Assembly (NCBI GenBank): GCA_015680685.1
Contig: MNCI01005936.1
Location: 790,753-854,752 of the forward strand
Reading direction: 5' to 3'
Length of the DNA stretch: 64,000 bases
DNA from: Gnetum montanum
Taxonomy: Eukaryota > Streptophyta > Gnetopsida > Gnetales > Gnetaceae
Part shown: piece after piece, positions 9,690 through 19,093 of the stretch
How the letters are laid out: every line of letters starts with the position of its first letter
How positions within the stretch are numbered: the stretch's first letter is position 1
The notes under the pieces: generated by a model
What the model was told of the DNA's origin: nothing
Seen by the model: the letters and a program-made list of their open reading frames with translations, nothing else
Databases searched by the model: none
Translations under genes and position numbers: made by a program

Positions 9690-10869
9690 TTGGCTCCTAT
9701 TTGTTGATGCCTAGAGGAATCGACTTGAGAGGCATCGGAAAAGAAGTAAAAAGCACCACAAGAAAACTGGTAGCAAGCATTGTCCTTTGGCACTTGGCCA
9801 GATGTCATCGCACCATGTTTAGAAGTACTTGGGATTGGGAAATGAAGTTTTGAGATGATATCTAGAGGAGATGTTTGTAACTGTGGGATTAGGAATTGAT
9901 TAAGGGATTGTGTTGGTTTGGGAGAGGAGTATTCATCTTGTGCAAACAAGTCATGTTGTTCCTTGTCGATGGCCAATATTTGGCAGACTTGGAACCAAGG
10001 CATGAGGAGTACGTCCTTTTGATGAATGATACTCTTGTATCATGTTTGAGAGAACTCGTTGTCACAACCAAAGACACACGATGAGGTGATGCATTCTTTG
10101 GAGAAACAGGACCCTTGTGGAGTGTCTAAGGAAACCCATTGTCTGACAACCAAAACCATGCAGTGAGGTGAAACATGATGGTTTGAGACACGGGTATTTC
10201 TTTCCAAGACGACTGCCTTCCCGCCTGGGGCTTGTATGGGAAGTGCCAAGGGTCTTGTGGTTCATTTTGCTCTTTGCTCTTTGATCTTTTCTTTTTTATT
10301 TTTTCTTTTTTTTCTTTTTCTTTTGTTTTCTTTTTCTTTTATTTTTGGAAAGAGATTTCTTTTAATTTTGCACTGATGCTCATGTGCCATGTTGTGTGTT
10401 GCAATTGCTTGAGAGTGTCGCAGCATGCAATAGTGTGCTTAAAGTTTTGGGGTGTACTAGGTGTATCTAGGAACTATAACAGGGTAGGAAAGGGAACAAG
10501 AGTGTTGGGGAAATGGAGAATGTATTGGAAACTGGGAATGTACTTTTGAATAGATTGATTAACTTGGTTGCATGCATCAGAAACAATGTGGCACCTTGTC
10601 ACCGTGATGAAGTGTATTTGTGTACGAGCACCATTGGGTGTCATCCTAGAAATACAACTCCAGGAAGACAAGAAAACCACAAGTGAATGAGTTAGCGAAC
10701 ACTTTAGACAAAAATGTGGTCGATGCAAATGGAGGCACCATGTGAAACTTAAGGTAAAAAAATGAGTAGCAATAGTGTTGTTAGAGTCGATGTGAGAATG
10801 ATGTGACTGGCGTTGATGAAGAAATGTCATGAATTATAGCAGCAGATAAATGTGCCAGAGATGATCTTG
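9690..10869 (-). other. C internal 1, 3' non-coding part
   Basis: It lies between the gag-protease end and LTR1. It contains a purine-rich site next to the LTR (minus AATAGGAGCCAA, 9690-9703, weak polypurine tract), two diverged units of about 79 bp (10030-10190) and a pyrimidine tract (10266-10347). It recurs in internal 2 with the same order. Several frames here are open in both copies but contain no recognisable domain. Confidence 0.6.
10266..10347 (+). repeat. Polypyrimidine (CTTTT)n tract, copy 1
   Basis: About 80 bases are almost only C and T on the plus strand, mainly CTTTT and CTTTTT units. The second copy (17992-18088) is longer, so the tract has changed length since duplication. 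Confidence 0.85.
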
Positions 10870-11215
10870 CTAGTTTATAGTCTTAGTGAACTATTGTGGG
10901 TTATTTTTACGTCATAACCCGTTGGACGTTGCCAGTTTATCATCGTAGCAGATGGTGAGATGCTAGTTTATAGTCGTGGCAGACTATGAAGAGGCAAGCT
11001 AGTTTATATTCTTAGCAGATTCTGGTGAACAAAACTGTGGTAGTTTAAGATCATACTAGACTCTCTGTGGTATTGGTTTTAGGTAATGATGCTAGGACCA
11101 CTCTGTGGTGTTAGTTTTGAGTCATAACCCAGGAAAGTCTGTGGTATCAGTTTACTGTCATGATGCCAGGATGAATCTGTGGTATCAGTTTACCGTCGTG
11201 ATGCTAGGACGATAG
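10870..11215 (+). repeat. Degenerate 36-40-bp repeat, copy 1
   Basis: Words AGTTTATAGTC, CTGTGGTATCAGTTTAC and TCATGATGCCAGGA recur about nine times; the last two units (11145 onwards) have a 38-bp step. The matching run is 18600-18960. It lies just downstream of the gag-protease stop in element direction. Confidence 0.65.
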
Positions 11216-11349
11216 TGTGGATGCATGCGTGTACGTTTTTATGATCCTGTAAACAAAATCAACTAGAGAAAACAATGTTAAATAGCAACTATAGAAAACA
11301 TGAACTGAAATGAACCAGTAAATAGAAAACAATGCAAAACGGTGGTAGT

Positions 11350-14300
11350 TTAAGGCCTTTTCAGGCTGCGTGCAAACATGTAAGCTAGTACCATGCAAAT
11401 GAAGGTGATGTATGCACAATGAACAAAGGTGAAGAATGGGTGGGGATCAGATGTATTTTTGGCCACAAGGGAGCCTTGATCATGTGGTTGTTTCCTAGCC
11501 GGATGTGGTCTAGGAGGTGTGCTAGGTTGTTATGGGAGGCTTTTGGTTTTTAGCACTCATTCGGGGGTTTTAGCTCTAGGTGTTGCATTTTTTGTCATGG
11601 GTGTTCCATCAAGAGACTCTTCTTTCAAGACTTGTGACATGTCTATGTTGTGGATGGCTTGAAAGGGAGTGTTATCTCCATGTATGATGACTTCTCCACC
11701 TTCGTATGGAAGGTGGTTTTCTTGATGTATCGGTGAGGAAACGACCCATTGTTGGGCTAGCCAAGGTCTACCAAGAAACATGTTGAAACTTGGCATCTCT
11801 TCTATGATAGTGAACTCCGCGCTGGTGGGGAATTTTTCACCTACCATGAAGGCTAGGTTAATTGTGCCCTTAACTGTGACACGTGATCCGTTGAAGGATT
11901 TTAGACATGTAGTTTCTGTTGGCATGATCTCGTCTACCATGCCTAGTTTGTCAATGATGGAGTATAGAACTACATTTGTTGCAGCACCATCATCAATGTG
12001 CACTATACGAATGGTACATTTCCCAACACGTACAGTAAGTGACAATGGAGCTGCTGTGACCTCCCCTCGTTTGGGGTTGACTTTAACGGCATCGTCGCGG
12101 AAGGCTAAGGTGTTTGAACCCAATCCTTGTGGTGTGAGTTGTGACATCGTTGCATAGATGGATTCCATGTTAGCAGGGATGTCCTATGTAACAGGAATAG
12201 ATGCTAACGTTTAAGCTAAGGCTTCGCGATGAGCCGATGATATCATGACCAAGTCATACAAGCTCATGGTTGTGTTCTTTTGTTTGAGCATTTGTTTCAC
12301 CTGGGCTAGTGTAGCTACAAAGTCCATGTTGTTTGCCATTGTGTTGGTTGCCTTTGTATGGGTCGAGGGCTTGGGCTTGCTTTGTTTGGGATTAGGGGTA
12401 GGACCCCCAGTGTTCGGTTGTTGTATACTAGGTGTGGCCTTTGCTTTAGCTGTGGGTGTTCGTTGTTTGTTTATCCTCTTCTGCTGCCATTTGGTAGGCT
12501 TACCCATGTTGTTAGTAAAGTTAACTCTTGAGGGAGAAGAGGTTGAGACATTGCCTATGGTTGGGCTCTAGGTAGGTGAGGGGTCATCACGTGGTGGCAC
12601 TTTTATGACAAATGGAAGTTTAGGAGGTGTCGGTGTTGTTTGACGAGCTTGTTGTGGCACCTTGATGATGAAAGATTTCTTTGCAGTTGTGGATGGTGCA
12701 TCATGCCAGTTTAACATCTTAGCAGATGATTGTAGTGGTACTTTGATCACAAAAGGTGTCGTCGGTGCTCTAGGTGGCACCTTGATGATGATGGAAGGCC
12801 TCTTGCTTATGGAGGCGGAGGGGATTGTTGCCTTTCTGGGAGGCACATGGATCACAAAAGGTTGGTGCATAGGTTTAGGCTTACTATCTATGCCAATGGA
12901 GTTTATGACATAGGAGGCATTGTCTGTGCTGGGTTGATTCATGATGTTGACATTTAGTTGGCCCCGTTATATCATTACTTGTAGATCATCTTGTAATGCA
13001 TGGCAGGTGTCGGTGTTATGACCAGACATCTGGTGGTAGTGACAGAATTGGTCTAACTTGAAATGTGATGGAACCGGGGGCTCATTTGGTGCTGCTAAGG
13101 TGGGGTTCCTTAGTAGCTCATAGTACCTGTCATGTCTTCAGTGGGCATTTTCCGCTACTTGTTTGTATTGGATTTGCCCAATTTTGAGGAGTTGCTCTAG
13201 TAGTTCAGAGGGTCGCGTGGGTAGCAACTTATACTTAGAGCGATCCTTGCACTGAAAGTTGGACCTTGGGGTGACCCCTGTTGTTGCAGGTGGATTGGTA
13301 CTGGTGTTTGTTGTTTTTGTGCTTGCGGCTACTGTTTCCATTGTTGTCTTTTGTTTGGCAATGTGTTGGTTCTTGTAAGCCACATAGGCGGGATCATTGT
13401 TGGTTTGTGCAGCTTGTTCAATGTCCTTGATTTGCATGAAGGCTTGGCTCAACGTTTGAGCACATAGGTAGTACAGTTTGGACTTAATGAAGTCATTCAC
13501 AGCTCCCTTTAGAATCATAAGAAAATAGGTTTTAGGGATGGACTCATGAAGTTCGTTAAGGGCTATGCTCGATCGTTGAATGAACTTCTGCACAGGCTCT
13601 AGTGGCGCTTGTTTCACATGTATCAGAGTGTCTAGTGTGGCCTCAAGCTTGAGGTTGTACTTAAACTGGGTGATGAATTGATGTAATAGATCCTCTAGAG
13701 AGGATATGGAGTTACAGGGTAGAGCTTGGTACCAGTCTAAGGCTACGCCCATTAAGGACATAGCGAACATGCACAAGATTGCGTGGGGCCAAGCTTGAAG
13801 CAATAGAGTTTCTGATCAGAATGTTAACAAGTGAGTGTTCAGATCTCCCTTCCCGTTGTACTTGGTTAACTATGGGAGTGTGATTCCCTTGGGTAAAGCT
13901 AACGGTGGCATTGAAGAGTTAATTTGATCATCGTGGTAGAAGGCCAGTACTTTAACTACTTCGATGTTGGCGGTTTTGAGGTGCTTTACCTTGTCAGCTA
14001 ATGCTTGTATCCATTGTTTTGCTTCTGCCCACTCTTGAGCAGTAGGAAAATTAGTTGGTTGGAGAGATTTTTGAGTTGTCATTTGTTGCTGTGGAGCAAT
14101 GTTCAGAGTTGTGGTTGCGGGGTGTGGCACATTGAAGTGAGTGGGTTGTTGAACAAGGGGTATGGTTCCTTACCTAGCCACTAACTGTGGGGTGACACCT
14201 TGAATGTGTGGGACCAATGTAACGAAAGTGGCCCCATGTGTGTGCATGTATGGTATGTACTAGATGGAGATGGGTGTGGGTAATCTCTATTGGGATACCG

Positions 14301-14721
14301 GTGGTTACATGCTTGTTGATGCGTAATGATGAATTTTCTATACCACGCGTGAGTGGGATGATGGGTTAACATGGGCATGAGGACTGAGGGTGTGGTATTA
14401 ATCCTTAGTTTCAGATTGTGCCTTGAAGTCATTTACATCATGTTGGTTTTGGGACTCCTCAGTGGGTCTCCATGTGTTTTGGCTTCTTCCTAGAAGGAGT
14501 TGGGAGATGAGTCGGTGGTGAGGCTCAGAAAGGAGGATGATGTCATATATAGAGGGGACGAATTCATGACCTCCCATGTATATGCGCTCAAAGTTTCATT
14601 TTGCCTCCTGTTCTGTGATGTCAAGAGGAAGGTTGGCCTGAATCTTCACACAGATAAAGTTGTATTGTTCCTGTGAGAGGATTACGAAGGTGCATGCATT
14701 AGAGTTCTGAGATGACTCCAT
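11350..14721 (-). pseudogene. gag-pro: C gag-protease, copy 1
   Basis: From the ATG at 14721 to TAA at 11350 there are 1124 codons in a single frame with no frameshift, only nonsense codons (for example codons 42, 284, 585). In order: a unique N-terminus (MESSQNSNACTF); a linker with PTAQEWAEAKQWIQALADKV; the retrotransposon gag domain (13800-13140: WPHAILCMFAMSLMG, ALDWYQAL, LEDLLHQFITQFKYNL, LYYLCAQTLSQAF); a zinc knuckle C-HY-H-QMSG-H-NTDT-C near 13030; a run of VIKVPPR-type repeats (12942-12570); a basic linker with PTKWQQKR; a protease (12010-11760: VHIDDGAATNV, then FLGRPWLAQQW); and a hydrophobic C-terminal segment. No RT follows. The wording fits Tat/Ogre-type gag-protease. Confidence 0.85.
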
Positions 14722-14866
14722 GGTGATGTGTGATGGGGCAGCGTACGGGCTGGCTAATAAGTGCCGAGTGTGTTTCGGGCTAAGTGTGCAACATGACTGG
14801 ACTGTAACGTGTGTAGCATGGCTAACTATTGATGAAAGCTATCACCATGTAAAAGCTAAGTATAAA
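14722..14866 (-). other. C leader next to gag start, copy 1
   Basis: Short untranslated stretch between the gag ATG and the 34-bp array; 'agcgta' and 'gtgtagcatgg' words recur but no frame or clear motif is seen. Confidence 0.4.
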
Positions 14867-15128
14867 GTTCTCCTAAGTGTCTAGCATGTCAAGCTGGCAG
14901 TGTGTGAACACTGAAAATTTTTCTCTAAGTGTCCAGCGTGTGGACACTGAAAATTTTTCTAAGTGTCCAGCGTGTGAACACTGAAAATTTTTCTAAGTGT
15001 CTAGTGTGGACACTGAAAATTTTTCTAAATGTCTAGCGTGCAAAAACTGAAAATTTTTCTAAGTGTCCAGCATGTGAACACTGAAAATTTTTCTAAGTGT
15101 CCAGCATGTGAACACTGTAAATTTTTCT
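14867..15128 (+). repeat. 34-bp tandem repeat, copy 1
   Basis: Units begin CTAAGTGTCCAGCGTGTG and end CACTGAAAATTTTT; consecutive starts such as 14959 and 14993 are 34 bp apart. Within the unit GTGTCCA and TGGACAC-like words can pair. It lies in the 5' leader of C. Confidence 0.85.
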
Positions 15129-15350
15129 AAGTGTTGTTAGCGTATACAGCGTAAACGAGAGAAAAATTTTCGAAGTGTTATTAACGTATATAGCGTAAAC
15201 GAGAGAAAAATTTTCTAAGTGTTGTCAGTGTATACAACATAAATGAGAAAAAAATTTTCTAAGTGTTGTTAGCGTATATAGTGTAAATGGGAGAAAAATT
15301 TTCTAAGTGTTGTCAACGTATACAACATGAACGGGAGAAAATTTGGCTAA
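15129..15350 (+). repeat. 44-bp tandem repeat, copy 1
   Basis: Units begin AAGTGTTGTTAGCGTATA and contain GTAAACGAGAGAAAAATTTT; starts at 15129 and 15173 are 44 bp apart. It shares the AATTTTTCTAAGTGT joint with the 34-bp array and probably derives from it. Confidence 0.85.
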
Positions 15351-15369
15351 GTGTTGGAATAGCGTAAAC

Positions 15370-15835
15370 GGGTAGATCTACGCAAATCTACAATGTTTGA
15401 GTGTAGATCTAGCAGAACGGGATGTAGATCTGTAGTCACAGGGTGCAGATCTATAGTCATAGAGGGTAGATCTACGCAGATCTACAATGTTTGAGTGTAG
15501 ATCTGGCGGAACAGGATGCAGATATGCAATGTCTGAGTGTAGATCTGCATTCATAGGGTGCAGATCTAGAGTGATAGGGTGTAGATCTATGATCACAAAG
15601 GCTGGATCTATAGTTATAGTGCATAGATCTGAAATAATCGAGCATAGATCTAGAAGAACAGGGTGCAGGTTTGCAATTATAGTGCACAGATTTGAGATAA
15701 CAAGATGCAGATTTACAATTTTTGAGCATAGATCTACAACACGAGGTGTAGATCTACAACAATGGGGCGTAGATCTAGGATGTAGGAAAGTAGCTCTGAG
15801 TAGATCTATGCAGATCTAAGTGAAAGAAGGCCCTC
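15370..15835. repeat. 21-bp AGATCT array, copy 1
   Basis: Some twenty AGATCT (BglII) words are spaced by about 21 bp, with variable filler such as GTAGATCTGCAGTCACAGG. Because the period is a multiple of three and stops are rare, several frames on both strands stay open and translate into seven-residue repeats (DLHPxxx on the minus strand). It lies just inside the 5' LTR of the unit. Confidence 0.85.
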
Positions 15836-15852
15836 CTTCTAGCGCCATTTTC
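15826..15852 (-). promoter_or_regulatory. Primer-binding site next to C LTR2
   Basis: Minus strand after the LTR end reads AAAA then TGGCGCTAGAAGGAGGG, a TGG-starting site as expected for tRNA 3'-end pairing. The copy beside LTR3 reads TGGCACTAAAAGGAGGG (23525-23551). I cannot name the tRNA. Confidence 0.6.
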
Positions 15853-17417
15853 TGTACCGTCCGAAATCGTCGGTGCAAGGCTGGAATGAAATAAACACCG
15901 AGAGATCCTCTAGAAGGAATATAGAAGACCTTGCCTTTACTTGAGGGCAAGTTGGAATAGATGAAGGTAGAGTGCCTTGAATGGTCTGCACATAGATCAA
16001 AAGAGGGCTTCCCCAATGTACACACTTTGTAATGCGTTGGGTTATACGTAAAAAATGCACATTAAATGTAAACTGTAATGTAAACAGACAAAATAATATA
16101 AACTGGAATGTAAACGTAAATTGGAAAAGCAAAGAAAATGTAAAGGGAGATGTTTAGCCCTAGTGGGTGATGACAGGTGCTGGGAGATGCAGGTTTTGAG
16201 TTGTAGGGAAATGCTGCATCCAAGTCTGGTGCCCAGCATATAGAGGTTTATGCCTAGATTTGCTAAGTGTACCAGATCCATTTTTTTGTCTCCATTTGTA
16301 AATATTGCCAACCTTGTTCTAGTAAAAAATCAAGGTTTTTATAAGATCTTGGACGTTAGATTCAGATTTGGAAGGAGATGAATGGCTGTGAGGTGAGAAA
16401 AATTTGGATCGGGAGACAGGTGGTGCATTGACCGAGTGTAGGATATGTTATAACTGTATAGCGTGAATCATATGAGATTGGGAGTCAACCTTAGCATTTA
16501 GGCTTAGCATCAAACTCAGCATATAGACTCAACATCAACCTCAACGTACAGGCTCAACATCAACCTCAGTGTACAGGCTCAGCATCAACCTCAGCGTACA
16601 CCTCAGCATGCACCTTAGCGTACACCTCATGAATTAAGATGTTGGATATTTGACTATGTATGCTGGTGCTTGTCCCTTGATGCCTGAGTGCTGCTGATCC
16701 TCTAGGGTGTTCAGATTCAGATTTTGACATCATTTTGATGTAGTTTTGGGCTTGTTTTAGTGGTGTACGCTGGGCTATACGTTGGCCAATGTACAACAAG
16801 ATGTACCCAGCATACACACATAAAAATGCATCATTTCAAGGTCAAAAATTGATGTTTAGGTGCTTGTAATGATGCCCAACAATTGCCCTACCTCCAAGAG
16901 TTGATTTCAGGTGAAAATATTGCTCTTTGGTGCTTGTTTTGGGTTGTCTTTGGTGGTGTACACTGGGCTATACGCTGGTCAGTGTACACCCAAATGTACC
17001 CAACGTACACACATGAAAATGCATCATTTAGGGCCCAAAATTTAATTTTTAGGAGGCTGAGAGCTACTGGGGACCTTGGGGAAGGTCTTAGAGGGTCCAA
17101 ACACTCAATTCTAGCATGTTTTGGCTCATTTTTGGGGCCCAAAATTTGCTATACGTTGGCCTGTACGCTGGCCAGCGTACAACCTAGTGTGAACAGAGTA
17201 TACTTGGTCAAACCAAAGTATTTTGAACCAAAAACATGAAATTCTTGATGCTGGATGTTGATGTAGTCACCTATGGGTCCTAGGGAACTCTTTCTTGTTC
17301 AATTGTGCTCTGTTTGATGCTATTTTTGAGGCTTTCAAGGTTGGTCATGCTAGGGACGAACATGACTTAGCTCAATTTTTGTCTACAAGTGTTAGCCAAA
17401 ATTTTTGTGGTGTTTCA
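15853..17417 (-). mobile_element. C LTR2 (middle, shared)
   Basis: It starts TGTACCGTCCGAAATCG and ends GTGTTTCA. It is shorter than LTR1 and LTR3 because about 80 bp (the part reading 'gaaaaagtgattac...cacaag' in LTR3) is missing near 16135. As the middle LTR it serves as 3' LTR for internal 2 and 5' LTR for internal 1. Confidence 0.88.
16478..16632 (-). repeat. 25-bp tandem repeat in C LTR2
   Basis: Same unit as in LTR1 with about five recognisable copies, then shorter CTCAGCGTACAC units. Confidence 0.7.
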
Positions 17418-18599
17418 TTGGCCCCTATTTGTTGAATCTTGGAGGAATTGACCTAAGAGGCATTGACAAAGAAGTACAAAACACCACAAGCAAACTGGTA
17501 GCAAGCATTGTCCTTTGGCACTTGACTAGATGTCATCGCACCATGTTTAGAAGTACCTGGGATTGGGAAATGAAGTTTTGAGATGATATCTAGAGGAGAT
17601 GTTTGTAATTGTGGGATTGGAAATTGATCAAGGGATTGTGCTGGTGTGGGAGAGGAGTATTCATCTTGTGAAAAAAATTCATGTTGTTCCTTGTCGATGG
17701 CCAATATTTGGTAGACTTGGAACCAAGGCATGAGGAGTACGTCCTTTTGAGGAACGAGACTCTTGTATCATGTTTGAGAGAACTCATTGTCATGCCAAAG
17801 ACACACGATGAGGCGATGCATTCTTTGGAGAAATAGGACCCTTGTGAAATGTCTAAGGGAACCCATTGTCTGACAACCAAAACCACGCAGTAAGGTGAAA
17901 CATGATGGTTTGAGACACGAGTATTTCTTTCCAAGACAACTGCCTTCCCGCCTGGGGCTTGTATGGGAAGTGCCAAGGGTCTTGTGGTTCATTTTGCTCT
18001 TTTCTCTTTGATCTTTTCTTTTTTCTTTTTCTTTTTCTTTTTTCCTTTTTTTTTTCTTTTTATTTTGTTTTCTTTTTCTTTTATTTTTGGAAAGAGCTTT
18101 CTTTCAATTTTGCACTCATACTCATGTGCCGTGTTGTCTGTTGCAATTGCTTTAGAGTGTCGCAGCGTGCAATAGTGTGCTTAAAGTTTTGGGGTGTACT
18201 GGGTGTATCTAGGAACTATAACTAGGTGGGAAAGGGAACGAGAGTGTTGGGGAAATGGAGAATGTATTGGGAACTGGAAATGTACTTTTGAACATATTGA
18301 TTAACCTGGTTGCATGCATCAGAAACAATGTGGCACCTTGTCACTGTGATGAAGTGTATCTGTGTATGAGCACCACTGGGTGTTATCCTGCAAACACAAA
18401 TCCAAGAAGACAAGAAAACCGCAAGTGAATGAGTTAGCGAACACTTTAGACATGAATGTGGCAGATGCAAATGGAGGAACCATGTAAAACTTAAGGCAAA
18501 AAAAATGAGCAGCAATAGTGTTGTCAAAGCCGATGTGATGAATGATGCAGAAGGCGTTGATGAAGAAATGTTATGAATTATAGTAGCAGATGAATGTGC
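17418..18599 (-). other. C internal 2, 3' non-coding part
   Basis: Near-identical to 9690-10869 with small indels, including the purine site beside LTR2 (minus AATAGGGGCCAA) and the 79-bp units. No supported protein. Confidence 0.6.
17992..18088 (+). repeat. Polypyrimidine (CTTTT)n tract, copy 2
   Basis: Longer counterpart of 10266-10347, with extra CTTTTT units. Confidence 0.85.
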
Positions 18600-18960
18600 T
18601 AGAGATGATTTTGCTAGTTTATAGTCTTAGCGGACTATCATGGGTTAGTTTTACGTCATAACCCGTTGGACGTTGCCAGTTTATCGTCATAGCATATGGT
18701 GCAATGCTAGTTTATAGTCGTGGCAGACTATGAAGTGGCAAGCTAGTTTATATTCTTAGCGGACTCTAGTGAACAAAAATCTAGCAGTTTAAGGTCATAC
18801 TGGACGCTCTGTGGTATTGTTTTTAGGTCATGATGCTAGGACCACTCTGTGGTGTTAGTTTTGAGTCATAACCCAGGAAATTCTATGGTATCAGTTTACT
18901 GTCATGATGCCAAGATGAATCTGTGGTATCAGTTTATCATCGTGATGCCAGGACGATAGT
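18600..18960 (+). repeat. Degenerate 36-40-bp repeat, copy 2
   Basis: Counterpart of 10870-11215, with the same order of units. Confidence 0.65.
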
Positions 18961-19093
18961 GTGGATGCATGCGTGTACGTCTGTATGATCCTATAAACAA
19001 AAGCAACTAGAGAAAACAATGTTAAATAGAAACTATAGAAAACATGAACTGAAATGAACCAGTAAATAGAAAACAATGCAAAACGGTGGTAGT

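Noticed and set aside
10232-10549. Phe/Ser-rich frame over the pyrimidine tract (also 17959-18225)
   Set aside because: Composition comes from the CTTTT tract; not a protein.
12245-12571. Hydrophobic frames on the plus strand opposite C gag (also 20070-20384)
   Set aside because: Antisense shadows of the Pro/Lys/Gln-rich Gag linker; Leu and Val runs are the complement of Lys, Gln and Asn codons.
14867-15350. CRISPR-like look of the regular 34-bp and 44-bp repeats
   Set aside because: Units are contiguous with no unique spacers, lie in a plant LTR element leader, and there are no cas genes.
15472-15819. Overlapping frames of 85-138 codons on both strands over the AGATCT arrays (also 23076-23492)
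   Set aside because: They arise because a 21-bp repeat is a multiple of three with few stops; no start context or domain.
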